From NCBI RefSeq assembly GCF_018476525.1, contig NZ_JAHCST010000026.1, forward strand, positions 37,871 to 101,870: a stretch of DNA of 64,000 bases, in the 5' to 3' direction. The notes beneath the pieces are model-generated. The model did not search any database, was not told the DNA's origin, and saw only the letters and a program-made list of their open reading frames with translations. This document shows, piece by piece, positions 39,048-48,624 of the stretch. Both the position numbers and the translations under genes were made by a program. How positions within the stretch are numbered: the first letter of the stretch is position 1; each line of letters begins with the position of its first letter. Source of the DNA: Acrocarpospora catenulata. GTDB taxonomy: Bacteria; Actinomycetota; Actinomycetes; Streptosporangiales; Streptosporangiaceae.

Positions 39048-40163
39048 TTGCCGGACATCGTGGTCATCGGGGCTGGAGTGGTCGGTGCGGCCTGTGCCTA
39101 TTACTTGTCCCGTGCCGGATATGCGGTCACCGTGCTCGACCGCGGGCCGATCGCGGGTGGCACCACCGGCGCCGGTGAAGGCAACATCCTTGTATCCGAC
39201 AAGGAACCCGGCCCCGAACTGGATCTCGCCCTGCTCTCCGCGGGTTTGTGGTCATCTCTGGCGGATGAGGTGGGCGGGTTCGAGTACGAGCGGAAGGGTG
39301 GCCTTGTCGTCGCCGAGACCCCCGAGACGCTGACGGCGCTGACCACGCTCGCCGACCGGCAGCGGGCCGAGGGTGTCCGGTCGGCCGTGGTGGTTCCGGA
39401 GGAGTACGAGCCGCACATCGCCCGCGGCCTGGCCGGGGGCGTGCACTACCCGCAGGACGCCCAGGTCCAGCCCATGCGCGCCGCCGCTCGGCTGCTCCGG
39501 GCCTGCGGCGCCCAGGTCCGTACGGGGGTGCGGGTGACCGGTTTCACCAAGAAGGGGAGCCGGGTAAGCGGGGTTCGCACCGAGCAGGGGGATCTGTCCG
39601 CTGATGCCGTGGTCAACGCGGCCGGGACCTGGGCGGGGGAGGTGGCCGCGCTGGCCGGGGTCGAGTTGCCGGTGCTGCCGCGCCGGGGCTTCATCCTGGT
39701 CACCGAGCCGCTGCCGGAGCCGTTGATCCGGCACAAGGTCTACACGGCCGCGTACGTGGAGAACGTGGCCAGCTCCGATGCGGGCCTGGAGACCTCGGCG
39801 GTGGTGGAGGACACGCCCGCCGGGACCGTGCTGATCGGGGCCAGCCGGGAGCGTGCGGGCTTCGACCGGACCATGTCCTATCCCGTGCTGGCGCGGCTGG
39901 CCGCGCAGGCTGTGGCGCTCTTCCCGGTGCTGGCGGGGAAACAGGTCATCAGGGCCTATGGTGGGTTTCGGCCGTACTGTCCGGATCATTTGCCGGTGAT
40001 CGGGCACGATCTGCGGGCTCCCGGGCTCTACCACGCCTGTGGTCACGAAGGGGCGGGCATCGGGCTGGCTCCCGCGACGGGGCTGCTGATCACGCGGCTG
40101 CTCGCGGGGGAGCGGCCCGAGGTCGATCCGTTCCCGTTCCGGCCGGAGAGGTTCGCGCGATGA
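39048..40163 (+). CDS. D-hydroxyproline/D-amino-acid dehydrogenase, FAD subunit
   Basis: 371 residues, DAO fold: VVIGAGVVGAACAYYLSRAG (about 5-24), GGTTGAGEGNILVSDKEPGPEL and C-terminal GGFRPYCPDHLPVIG with CGHEGAGIGLAPATG. TTG 39048 follows GGGGAGG. Genes for a [2Fe-2S] protein and an FAD/NAD subunit follow with 4-bp overlaps, like the heteromeric D-hydroxyproline dehydrogenases of pseudomonads. With the epimerase and deaminase downstream, oxidation of cis-4-hydroxy-D-proline is the best guess. TTGACC (38991-38996) may be its -35. Confidence 0.85.
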   Translation: MPDIVVIGAGVVGAACAYYLSRAGYAVTVLDRGPIAGGTTGAGEGNILVSDKEPGPELDLALLSAGLWSSLADEVGGFEYERKGGLVVAETPETLTALTTLADRQRAEGVRSAVVVPEEYEPHIARGLAGGVHYPQDAQVQPMRAAARLLRACGAQVRTGVRVTGFTKKGSRVSGVRTEQGDLSADAVVNAAGTWAGEVAALAGVELPVLPRRGFILVTEPLPEPLIRHKVYTAAYVENVASSDAGLETSAVVEDTPAGTVLIGASRERAGFDRTMSYPVLARLAAQAVALFPVLAGKQVIRAYGGFRPYCPDHLPVIGHDLRAPGLYHACGHEGAGIGLAPATGLLITRLLAGERPEVDPFPFRPERFAR

Positions 40164-40426
40164 CCTTCGACACCGGCGCCGAGACGCGCTTCGAGATCAG
40201 CTTCGGCGGCCGGACGATCCCCGCCGCACCCGGCCAGACCATCGCCGCCGCCCTGTACGCCGCCGGCGTGCGCTCCTGGCGCACCACCAGGTTCGAAGGC
40301 AGGCCGCGGGGACTGTTCTGCGGGATCGGGGTCTGCTTCGACTGCCTGGTCATCGTCAACGGCACGGAGAACCTGCGCGCCTGCCTCACCGAGGCCCGTC
40401 CGGGCGACGAGGTGACGCCCGGATGA
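40160..40426 (+). CDS. (2Fe-2S)-binding small subunit of the hydroxyproline dehydrogenase
   Basis: 88 residues. Ferredoxin-like fold with ligand pattern CGIGVCFDC (about 54-62) and a fourth Cys in LRACLTEA (about 75), as in HcnA/SoxA-type small subunits. Start and stop overlap neighbours by four bases each, so stoichiometric translation with both flavin subunits is likely. It probably carries electrons between the FAD subunit and the next protein. Confidence 0.88.
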   Translation: MTFDTGAETRFEISFGGRTIPAAPGQTIAAALYAAGVRSWRTTRFEGRPRGLFCGIGVCFDCLVIVNGTENLRACLTEARPGDEVTPG

Positions 40427-42279
40427 GATCCGATATGAGATCCGGCATGAGTTCCCCATCGAGCCCGCTTCCGAGCCCGCTTCCGAGCCCGCTTCCGAGC
40501 CCGCTTCCGAGCTACGACCTCGCGGTGATCGGCGGTGGCCCGGCTGGGATGGCGGCGGCGGGTACTGCGGCCCGAGCGGGCCTCCGCGTGGCGTTGCTCG
40601 ACGGTGCGATCCGGCTGGGCGGCCAGTTCCACCGGCAACCCCCACCCGGTCACAAGCCCCGGAATAGCCGGAAATTTCGGCGTTTGGTGGAGGGGCTGGC
40701 CGGGGTGGACGTTCTGCTCGGTCACCAGGTTTGGGCCGTCGAAGGATCCGCCACGGCCCACTTCACCATCTACACGCAAGCCGCTCGCGCGGATGCGGTC
40801 CATGCGGAAGCCGCCAGCGCAGAGGCCGCCCGTGCGGATGCGACCGATACGGGAGCGACCCACGCGGGGGTGACTTACGAGGAGTCGGCCCACGCAGGGG
40901 TGACCGGCGCGGAGTCGGCCCATGCGGAGTCGGCCCATGCGGAGGCGGCCCATGCGGAGGCGGCCCATGCGGAGGCGGCCCATGCGGAGGCGGCTAACGC
41001 GGAGGCGGCTAACGCGGAGGCGCGCGGTCCCCTGCGGGCTCGGGCCCTGCTAATTGCGACTGGCGCGTACGACCGGGTGTTGCCCTTCCCCGGCTGGGAC
41101 CTTCCCGGCGTGCTCACCGCGGGCGGTGCTCAGGCCCTGCTCAAGGGCAACGGTGTGGTGGCGGGGCGCCGGATCGTCGTGGCGGGGACCGGACCCTTCC
41201 TGCTGCCCGTGGCCACCGGTCTGGCCGCCGCCGGGGCCCGGATCGTGGGTGTCTTCGAGGCGAACAGCCGTACCGGACTGCTTCCGGCGCTGTTGAGAAA
41301 CCCCGCCAAACTCGGCGAAGCCGCCGGGTACGCGCTGCGCCTGGCCCGGCACCGGGTGCCGTACCACGGTGGTCAGGCCGTCGTGGCGGCCCACGGCGGG
41401 GACGAGCTCACCCACGTCACCGTCGCCCGGCTCGACGCCGACTGGAAAGCGCTCACCACCCGCGACATCGAATGCGACACTCTCGCCACCGGCTACGGTT
41501 TCACGCCGCAGATCGACCTGGCCGTGCAGCTCGGCTGCGCCACCACCCATGACGCCGACGGCAGCCCAATCGTGGCGGTGGACGCCGGGCTGCGCACCTC
41601 CGTCCCCGGCGTGTACGCCGCCGGGGAGACCATCGGCGTCGGCGGCGCCGCCCTGGCCGAGCTGGACGGCGTCCAGGCGGCCCACACGATCATCGCGGAC
41701 GCGGCCGACCAACCGGCCCCCGAACCGACCGCACAGGACTGGGCAAATCGGGACCGGCCAAGTCAGGACCGGCCAAATCTGGGCTGGGCAAATCGGGACC
41801 GGCCAAGTCAGGACCGGCCAAATCTGGGCTGGCCAAGTCAGGACCGGCCAAGTCAGGACCGGCCAAGTCGGGACCGGCCAAATCAGGACCGGCCAAATCA
41901 GGACCGGCCAAATCAGGATCAGGCGAAAAGGGACCGGGTGAAACGGCAGCGGGCGGAGGCGTTTGCGCGCCGGCTGCATGAGGTCTACCCCGTCCGCGAC
42001 GGCTGGCGGGAGTGGCTGACCCCGCGCACGCTGATCTGCCGCTGCGAAGAGGTCCCGTACCAGGCGATCCTGGAAGCCGGAGACCTCGGCGCCGCCGACG
42101 CCCGCACGGTCAAACTGCTGGCCCGCCCCGGCATGGGCTGGTGCCAGGGCAGGATCTGCGGCTACCCGGTCGCCCGCCTGTGCGGGGAAGACCCGCGCCA
42201 CCCCGGACGTCCCTTCGCGCACCCCCTACGTATGGCCGACCTGGCCCGGCTACTACCGCAGAGGACAAAGGATGAGTGA
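40423..42279 (+). CDS. FAD/NAD(P)-binding subunit of hydroxyproline dehydrogenase, with three tandem-repeat insertions
   Basis: 618 residues, clearly longer than usual HcnB/LhpE-type subunits (roughly 450-480). Core: YDLAVIGGGPAGMAAAGTAARAG (less its last three, about 27-46), GGQFHRQPP, second nucleotide region ALLIATGAYDRVLPFPGWDL, VYAAGETIGVGG, and a C-terminal BFD-like [2Fe-2S] domain with ICRCEEV and GWCQGRICG. Three low-complexity stretches interrupt it: SPLP repeats (about 13-28), 16 AEA-type pentapeptides (about 122-201) and 14 DRPxx pentapeptides (about 439-508). All are in frame and catalytic motifs are intact, so the protein is probably functional. Confidence 0.88.
   Translation: MRSDMRSGMSSPSSPLPSPLPSPLPSPLPSYDLAVIGGGPAGMAAAGTAARAGLRVALLDGAIRLGGQFHRQPPPGHKPRNSRKFRRLVEGLAGVDVLLGHQVWAVEGSATAHFTIYTQAARADAVHAEAASAEAARADATDTGATHAGVTYEESAHAGVTGAESAHAESAHAEAAHAEAAHAEAAHAEAANAEAANAEARGPLRARALLIATGAYDRVLPFPGWDLPGVLTAGGAQALLKGNGVVAGRRIVVAGTGPFLLPVATGLAAAGARIVGVFEANSRTGLLPALLRNPAKLGEAAGYALRLARHRVPYHGGQAVVAAHGGDELTHVTVARLDADWKALTTRDIECDTLATGYGFTPQIDLAVQLGCATTHDADGSPIVAVDAGLRTSVPGVYAAGETIGVGGAALAELDGVQAAHTIIADAADQPAPEPTAQDWANRDRPSQDRPNLGWANRDRPSQDRPNLGWPSQDRPSQDRPSRDRPNQDRPNQDRPNQDQAKRDRVKRQRAEAFARRLHEVYPVRDGWREWLTPRTLICRCEEVPYQAILEAGDLGAADARTVKLLARPGMGWCQGRICGYPVARLCGEDPRHPGRPFAHPLRMADLARLLPQRTKDE
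40460..40507 (+). repeat. 12-bp tandem repeat coding SPLP
   Basis: Four exact copies of CGAGCCCGCTTC lie in the N-terminus of the FAD/NAD subunit, just before its first Rossmann motif. A 12-bp period keeps the frame. Confidence 0.9.
40786..41025 (+). repeat. 15-bp tandem repeat coding (H/N)AEAA-type pentapeptides
   Basis: Sixteen 15-bp units; the first half is degenerate (RADAV, HAEAA, DTGAT, HAGVT) and the second half nearly exact (CATGCGGAGGCGGCC). The homogenised 3' side suggests recent slippage expansion. It lies just before the conserved ALLIATGAYDRV segment. Confidence 0.92.
41737..41946 (+). repeat. 15-bp tandem repeat coding DRPSQ/DRPNL/GWANR
   Basis: Fourteen 15-bp units, built on GACCGGCCAAATCAG, with a higher-order DRPSQ-DRPNL-GW arrangement in the first half. 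It sits between the FAD/NAD domains and the C-terminal [2Fe-2S] domain. The DRPxx pattern recurs in the RNA helicase gene at 57122-57292. Confidence 0.92.
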
Positions 42280-43159
42280 AAAGCCCTGGCGTGGCGTGAT
42301 GGTGGCCACCGCCCTGCCGCTCCGCCCCGACCTGAGCGTCGACCACGACGCCTACGCCGAGCACTGCCGCTGGCTGGTGGCCAACGGCTGCGACGGCGTG
42401 GTGCCCAACGGCTCCCTGGGGGAGTACCAGACTCTCACCATCGAGGAACGCACCCGGGTGGTGGAGACGGCGGTGGCCGCGATCGGCGGGGACCGCGTCA
42501 TGCCCGGCATCGCCGCCTACGGCGCCCTGGAGGCCCGCCGCTGGGCCGAGCAGGCCGGGAACGCCGGCTGCGCGTCGGTCATGCTGCTGCCGCCCAACGC
42601 CTACCGCGGCGACGAGCGGGCGGCGCTCGAGCACTACCGCATCGCCGCCCAGGCGGGCCTGCCCATCGTGGCCTACAACAACCCGATCGACACCAAGATC
42701 GACCTCATCCCGCCACTACTGGCCAGGCTGTACGCCGAGGGCCTGATCGTGGCCGTGAAGGAGTTCACCGGGGACGTGCGGCGCGCCTACGAGCTGGCCG
42801 AGCTGGCCGCCGGCCTGGACCTGCTGGCCGGGTCCGACGACGTGCTGCTGGAGCTGGCCGCCGCCGGGGCGGTCGGCTGGGTGGCCGGGTACGCCAACGC
42901 GCTGCCCGCCGCCTCGGTGGCCCTCTACCGGGCCGCGACGGCCGGGGACCCGGCCACCGCGCTGCCCCTCTACCGCGCCCTGCACCCACTGCTGCGCTGG
43001 GACTCCAAGACCGAGTTCGTCCAGGCCATCAAGCTCTCCATGGACCTGGCCGGACGCCAGGGCGGCGGCTGCCGCCCGCCACGGCAGCCGCTGCTGCCGA
43101 CCCAGGAGGCCGCGGTGCGCGCCGCGACCGAGCAGGCGCTCGCGGGAGGACTACGCTGA
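42272..43159 (+). CDS. DapA-family protein, probable pyrroline-4-hydroxy-2-carboxylate deaminase
   Basis: 295-residue TIM-barrel lyase. Substrate-loop VVPNGSLGEYQTLT (about 44-57), Tyr in PIVAYNNPID (about 132) and Schiff-base Lys in LIVAVKEFTGD (about 162) are present. In hydroxyproline catabolism this family deaminates 1-pyrroline-4-hydroxy-2-carboxylate to alpha-ketoglutarate semialdehyde. The assignment rests on its place between a hydroxyproline-type dehydrogenase (8-bp overlap) and a 2-epimerase. True dihydrodipicolinate synthase is less likely. Confidence 0.85.
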   Translation: MSEKPWRGVMVATALPLRPDLSVDHDAYAEHCRWLVANGCDGVVPNGSLGEYQTLTIEERTRVVETAVAAIGGDRVMPGIAAYGALEARRWAEQAGNAGCASVMLLPPNAYRGDERAALEHYRIAAQAGLPIVAYNNPIDTKIDLIPPLLARLYAEGLIVAVKEFTGDVRRAYELAELAAGLDLLAGSDDVLLELAAAGAVGWVAGYANALPAASVALYRAATAGDPATALPLYRALHPLLRWDSKTEFVQAIKLSMDLAGRQGGGCRPPRQPLLPTQEAAVRAATEQALAGGLR

Positions 43160-43160
43160 C

Positions 43161-44153
43161 ATGCGGACCAGACGGGTGTTCCACGCCGTGGACTCGCACA
43201 CCGAGGGCATGCCGACCCGGGTGATCACCGGCGGGGTGGGGGTGATCCCGGGGGCCACGATGGCCGAGCGCCGTGAACATTTCATGGCCAACCTGGACCA
43301 TGTCCGCACCCTGCTCATGTACGAGCCGCGCGGCCACGCCGCGATGAGCGGCGCCATCCTGCAACCGCCCACCCGGCCGGACGCCGACTGGGGGGTGCTC
43401 TACATCGAGGTCTCCGGCTGCCTGCCGATGTGCGGCCACGGCACCATCGGGGTGGCCACTGTGCTGGTGGAGACCGGCATGGTGGAGGTGACCGAGCCGG
43501 TCACCGTCATCCGGCTGGACACCCCCGCCGGCCTGGTCACCGCCGAGGTGGCCGTCGAGGACGGCGCCGCCGTCTCGGTCACCATCCAGAACGTGCCCTC
43601 CTTCAGCGTGGCCCTGGACCAGACGGTCAAGGTGGCCGGGTTCGGGGAGGTCACCTACGACCTGGCGTACGGCGGCAACTTCTACGCCATCCTGCCCATG
43701 GAGGCGGTCGGGCTGCCCTTCGACCGGGCGTACAAGCAGCAGATCCTGGACGCCGGGCTGGCCATCATGGACGCCATCCCCGACCCGGTGCACCCGCTCG
43801 ACCCGGGCATCCGGGGCTGCCACCACGTGCAGTTCCTGGCCCCCGGTTCGGACGCCCGGCTGTCCCGGCACGCCATGGCCATCCACCCCGGCTGGTTCGA
43901 CCGCTCCCCGTGCGGCACCGGCACCAGCGCCCGGATGGCGCAGCTGCACGCCCGCGGCGAACTCCCCCTCGGCACGGACTTCGTCAACGAGTCGTTCATC
44001 GGCACCCGCTTCACCGGCCGCCTGCTCGGCGCGACCGAGGTGGCGGGTCGGCCCGCGGTGCTCCCCGCGATCACGGGCCGGGCGTGGATCACCGGTACCG
44101 CGCAGTATTTCGTGGATCCCCGTGACCCGTTCCAATCCGGGTTTCTGCTGTGA
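43161..44153 (+). CDS. 4-hydroxyproline 2-epimerase (proline racemase family)
   Basis: 330 residues. Both catalytic cysteines are present: LPMCGHGTIGVAT (about 89-101) and RSPCGTGTSARMA (about 249-261). Presence of Cys in both positions separates epimerases/racemases from the Ser/Thr dehydratase paralogues. It converts trans-4-hydroxy-L-proline to cis-4-hydroxy-D-proline, feeding the dehydrogenase encoded upstream. It starts one base after the deaminase stop. Confidence 0.93.
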   Translation: MRTRRVFHAVDSHTEGMPTRVITGGVGVIPGATMAERREHFMANLDHVRTLLMYEPRGHAAMSGAILQPPTRPDADWGVLYIEVSGCLPMCGHGTIGVATVLVETGMVEVTEPVTVIRLDTPAGLVTAEVAVEDGAAVSVTIQNVPSFSVALDQTVKVAGFGEVTYDLAYGGNFYAILPMEAVGLPFDRAYKQQILDAGLAIMDAIPDPVHPLDPGIRGCHHVQFLAPGSDARLSRHAMAIHPGWFDRSPCGTGTSARMAQLHARGELPLGTDFVNESFIGTRFTGRLLGATEVAGRPAVLPAITGRAWITGTAQYFVDPRDPFQSGFLL

Positions 44154-44170
44154 CGACCTGGTGCCAGGCA

Positions 44171-44187
44171 ACCGTTGTAGAAACGGT
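44171..44187. promoter_or_regulatory. palindromic candidate operator upstream of gntR
   Basis: ACCGTT and AACGGT arms with a 5-base spacer form a perfect dyad in the 111-bp gap before the GntR gene, just after the epimerase stop. GntR/FadR-type factors often bind such short dyads; autoregulation is a guess. Confidence 0.35.
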
Positions 44188-44264
44188 ACGATCCCCCTTT
44201 GGTCATCGGTCCGGAAGCCCTTTCAGATGTCATGCTGACTGGGAGCACGTGGGTGAGGAGTGGG

Positions 44265-44942
44265 ATGGCACGGGGAGCTGAAGGGCTCGGCCTGCCGGCT
44301 GTGGGGGAGCGGCTGAGCCTGCGCGAGCAGGTCGCCCAGGCACTGCGGGGCGCCCTGGTCGCGGGTGAGATGCGGCCGGGGGTGGTCTATTCCGCCCCTG
44401 TGCTGGCCGCCCAGTTCGGCGTGTCGGCGACCCCGGTCCGTGAGGCCATGCTCGACCTGGCCAAGGAGGGCCTGGTCGAGGCGGTGCGGAACAAGGGCTT
44501 CCGGGTGACCGAGATGTCCGAGCGGGATCTGGACGAGATCATGGAGCTCCGGCAGCTCATCGAGGTGCCCACCGTGTCCCGGCTGGCCGGGCAGGTCCCG
44601 GTCCCGGAGCTGGAGTCGCTGCGCCCGCTGGCCCGGGAGATCGTCAGCGCCGCCGAGCGCGGCGACCTGCTCACCTACGTCAACGCCGACCTGCGCTTCC
44701 ACCTGGAGCTGCTGGGCCTGTCCGGCAACGCCCGCCTGGTGGAGGTGGTCCGCGACCTGCGCGCCCGCGCCCGCCTCTACGGGCTGCGCGGGCTGGCCGA
44801 CAAGGGCCTGCTGGCGCACTCGGCCCGGGAACACCTCGACCTGCTGGACGCCCTGGTCCAGGGGGACTCCTCGGCGGTCGAGCATCTGCTGCGCCACCAC
44901 ATCCAGCACGTCAGGGGCATCTGGGCCAACCACCCGGAGTGA
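44265..44942 (+). CDS. GntR family (FadR/FCD) transcriptional regulator
   Basis: 225 residues. N-terminal winged helix (LREQVAQALRGALVAGEMRPG, SATPVREAMLDLAKEGLVE; about 20-85) and C-terminal FCD ligand domain with metal-binding residues (LRFHLELLGLSGN; ARLYGLRGL; HSAREHLDLLDAL; HHIQHV). ATG 44265 has GAGGAG 5 bases upstream. It probably controls the hydroxyproline operon in response to an intermediate. It is convergent and directly adjacent to the EamA transporter. Confidence 0.9.
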   Translation: MARGAEGLGLPAVGERLSLREQVAQALRGALVAGEMRPGVVYSAPVLAAQFGVSATPVREAMLDLAKEGLVEAVRNKGFRVTEMSERDLDEIMELRQLIEVPTVSRLAGQVPVPELESLRPLAREIVSAAERGDLLTYVNADLRFHLELLGLSGNARLVEVVRDLRARARLYGLRGLADKGLLAHSAREHLDLLDALVQGDSSAVEHLLRHHIQHVRGIWANHPE

Positions 44943-45842
44943 TCACGTGCGGGTCGCGCCGATGGAGGCGATGACCACGCAGCCGATCGCCATCCACTCC
45001 CGCAGGTCCAGGATCTCGCCGAGGATGAAGAGCCCGGCCAGGGCGGCGGCGGCCGGCTCCAGGCTCATCAGGATGCCGAACACCCGCTTCGGCATGCGCC
45101 GCAGCGCCTCCAGCTCCAGCGTGTACGGGATCACCGACGAGAGCAGGCCGACGCCCAGCCCGAGCAGCAGGATCTCGGGCTGGAGCAGCCCGGTTCCGCC
45201 GGTGGCGACCCCCACCGGGGCGGTGATCACGGTGGCCACCACCATCGCGAAGGACAGCCCGGTGGTGCCGGGGAACCGCCCGCCCACCGCCGCCGACAGC
45301 ACGATGTAGGCGGCCCAGAGCGCCCCGGCCAGCAGCGCGAACCCGATGCCCGCCCAGTTGGCCCCCGCCGCCTCACCCCAGGGCGCCAGCAGCGCGATGC
45401 CGGTGGCGGCCAGCGCCACCCAGAGCAGGTCCAGCCTCCGCCGCGAGGCCACCACGGCCACGGTCAGCGGGCCGAGGAACTCGATGGCCACCGCGACGCC
45501 GATGGGCAGCCGGGCCAGCGCCTCGTAGAAGGACAGGTTCATCAGGCCGAGGCTCACCCCGAAGGCGGTCCCGGCCAGCACGTCCCGCCGGTTCAGCCCG
45601 CGCAGCCGGGGCCGCGCGATGGCCACCAGCACCAGCGTGCCGGTGGCGATGCGCAGCAGCACCACGGCGCTGGGCGGCAGCACCGCGAACAGGTTCTTGG
45701 CCAGCCCGGCCCCCACCTGCACCGACAGGATCGCCAGCAGCACCAGCCCGGGCGGCGGCACCGCACCCGCGGCGGCCCGCATCGCCGCCCCGATCCGGAA
45801 CCGGTACGGCCGAGCGGACCCGGAAACGGCATGGGCGGCCAC
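44943..45842 (-). CDS. EamA/RhtA-type DMT-superfamily exporter
   Basis: 299 residues with ten predicted helices in two repeats. The first half contains FGVSLGLMNLSFYEALARLPIG without its last three, then AVAIEFLGPL; the second contains SSVIPYTLELEALRRMPKR and LEPAAAALAGL, as in RhtA-like amino-acid or nucleoside exporters. The substrate is unknown. It stands alone, convergent with gntR. Confidence 0.88.
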   Translation of the reverse strand: MAAHAVSGSARPYRFRIGAAMRAAAGAVPPPGLVLLAILSVQVGAGLAKNLFAVLPPSAVVLLRIATGTLVLVAIARPRLRGLNRRDVLAGTAFGVSLGLMNLSFYEALARLPIGVAVAIEFLGPLTVAVVASRRRLDLLWVALAATGIALLAPWGEAAGANWAGIGFALLAGALWAAYIVLSAAVGGRFPGTTGLSFAMVVATVITAPVGVATGGTGLLQPEILLLGLGVGLLSSVIPYTLELEALRRMPKRVFGILMSLEPAAAALAGLFILGEILDLREWMAIGCVVIASIGATRT

Positions 45843-45958
45843 GGGGGAACTCCTCTACTACTTGCACGGGGGCGGCAAGCGTCAAGCGTAGAGGTACCTC
45901 TCAAAACGGGCGAAAGGGGGCCAAGCCCGCCGATCCGGAGGATCGGCCAATGTCACAG

Positions 45959-46719
45959 TCACTCCCAGCGGAATGTCCGCGATGCCAGGCCCAGTGCCAC
46001 CGCCGCCCAGATCGCCAGGACGCAGGCCGGTCCCAGGGGGAAGCCCGACCCCTCCGCCAGCACCGCACGCAGCCCGGTGGTCAGCGCCCCGATCGGCAGC
46101 GCCTCCAGCACGGGACGGAAGGCCTCCGGGTAGACCGACAGCGGGAACACCACCCCGCCCAGCCCCAGCAGCACCAGGTAGACCAGGTTGGCCCCCGCCA
46201 GGGTGGCCTCCGCCCGTAGCGTGCCCGCCATCAGCAGGCCCAGGCCGCTGAAGGCCGCCGTGCCCAGCAGGAGCAGCAGCAACGCCCAGACCGGGTTGCC
46301 GTGCGGGACCCAGCCCAGCACCAGCGCCACCACGCTCAGCACCGCCACCTGGAGGGCCTCCACCGCCAGCACCGCCACGGTCTTGGCCAGCAGCAGCCCG
46401 GGACGGGAGAGCGGGGTGGCGCCGAGCCGTTTCAGCACGCCGTACCGGCGTTCGAAGCCGGTGGCGATGGCCTGGCCGGTGAACGCGGTGGACATCACGG
46501 CCAGGGCCAGCACCCCGGGGGCCACGAAGTCCACCCGCGCGCCGGGCACGTTGAGCAGCGGCGCCTTGGCGAACCCGACCAGCAGCAGCACTGGGATGAT
46601 CATGGTGAGCAGCAGCTGTTCGCCGTTGCGCAGGATGGCCCGGATCTCGGCGCCCGCCTGGGCGGCCACCATCCGGGGCAGCGGCGCGGCCCCGGGGGCG
46701 GGCCGGAAGTCCAGTGCCG

Positions 46720-46723
<4 letters not shown>
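45959..46723 (-). CDS. ABC-2 type transporter permease
   Basis: 254 residues with six hydrophobic segments. ATG 46723 overlaps the ATPase stop by four bases. The N-terminal amphipathic RMVAAQAGAEIRAILRNGEQ, YGVLKRLGATPLSRPGLLLAK and the C-terminal VVFPLSVYPEAFRPVLEALP are typical of small ABC-2 permeases. With its partner it exports an unknown compound; drug or lipid export is common for this class. Confidence 0.9.
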
Positions 46724-47628
<905 letters not shown>

Positions 47629-47777
47629 GCCTATGAGTCTAGGGAGTCACACGCCCGCCTCCGCCGCTGGCGTCCCCGGTAAACCCTTGCAAGGAATCCC
47701 GCAAAGCCATGATTTTTCGGTACTTGGGGCGTGTAACGCTGAATGTGTGCTGTGTCACCGAAAAGGAGGTTTTCGGG

Positions 47778-48560
47778 ATGGCTGAGTTCACGAGTCACCC
47801 GGCGGGGTCGCCCTGCTGGGTGGATCTGTCCAGCACCGATGTCGCTTCATCGGTCGACTTCTACAGCCGCCTGTTCGGCTGGCAGGCCGAGTTCGACGAC
47901 CGCCCGGAGACCGGCGGGTACGGCCAGTTCTACCGGAACGGCAAGTCGGTGGCGGGCATCGGGCCGACCCAGGGCGCGGGCAGGCCGACGACCTGGAACA
48001 CCTATTTCGCCACCGACGACGCGGGGAAGGTGACCGAGTCGGTCCGTGAGGCCGACGGCACGGTGGTCGCCGAGCCCATGGAGATCATGGGCGAGGGCAT
48101 CATGGCGGCGTTCCAGGATCCCACCGGCGGCTACTTCGGTGTCTGGCAGCCGGAACGGCACATCGGCGCCCAGCTGGCCAACGAGCCGGGCACCTTCACC
48201 TGGTGCGAGCTGGCCACCCGGGACCCGGAGGCCGCCAAGGTCTTCTACGGCCGGGTCTTCGGCTGGGCCGTCGACAGCCAGCTGCTGGCGGGCGGGTCGT
48301 ACTCGACCTGGCTCTCGGGCGGGCGGCAGGTGGGTGGCATGATGCCGATGAGCGAGCAGTTCCCGCCCGAGATGCCGGCCCACTGGCTGGTCTACTTCGG
48401 CACCGCCAACCTGGACATGACCCTCGCCCAGGCCGAGGGGCTCGGCGCGATGGTCAGGTACGGCCCGCGCGCGATCGACGACTTGGGCCGGTTCGCGGTC
48501 CTCACCGATCCGCACGGCGCGCTTTTCGCGCTCTGGGAGGCGAAGTCGGACACCCGGTGA
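47778..48560 (+). CDS. two-domain VOC (glyoxalase/bleomycin-resistance fold) protein
   Basis: 260 residues, two tandem VOC modules (about 8-125 and 133-255): CWVDLSSTDVASSVDFYSRLFGW and the parallel TWCELATRDPEAAKVFYGRVFGW. ATG 47778 follows a near-perfect AAAGGAGG. Actinomycetes often have such proteins with unknown ligands; a hydroxylase or resistance role cannot be inferred. A dedicated promoter is likely between it and the divergent ABC operon. Confidence 0.88.
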   Translation: MAEFTSHPAGSPCWVDLSSTDVASSVDFYSRLFGWQAEFDDRPETGGYGQFYRNGKSVAGIGPTQGAGRPTTWNTYFATDDAGKVTESVREADGTVVAEPMEIMGEGIMAAFQDPTGGYFGVWQPERHIGAQLANEPGTFTWCELATRDPEAAKVFYGRVFGWAVDSQLLAGGSYSTWLSGGRQVGGMMPMSEQFPPEMPAHWLVYFGTANLDMTLAQAEGLGAMVRYGPRAIDDLGRFAVLTDPHGALFALWEAKSDTR

Positions 48561-48624
48561 ACGGGTGAGTGCGGCCGGGACGGGGCGACCGTCCTGGCTG
48601 CCCGCTGTCCGGCGTTTGCCCAGG

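Noticed and set aside
40786..41946. Possible CRISPR-like arrays
   Set aside because: Units are contiguous 15-mers without spacers, in frame within a coding sequence, and no cas genes are near.
41050..42222. 390-residue minus-strand frame with hydrophobic IWPVL pentapeptides
   Set aside because: It is the antisense of the DRPxx repeat; pentapeptide regularity comes from the 15-bp period and not from a pentapeptide-repeat protein.
42272..43159. Dihydrodipicolinate synthase for lysine synthesis
   Set aside because: Context (hydroxyproline dehydrogenase and 2-epimerase, 8-bp overlap) fits a catabolic deaminase better; no other lysine genes are nearby.
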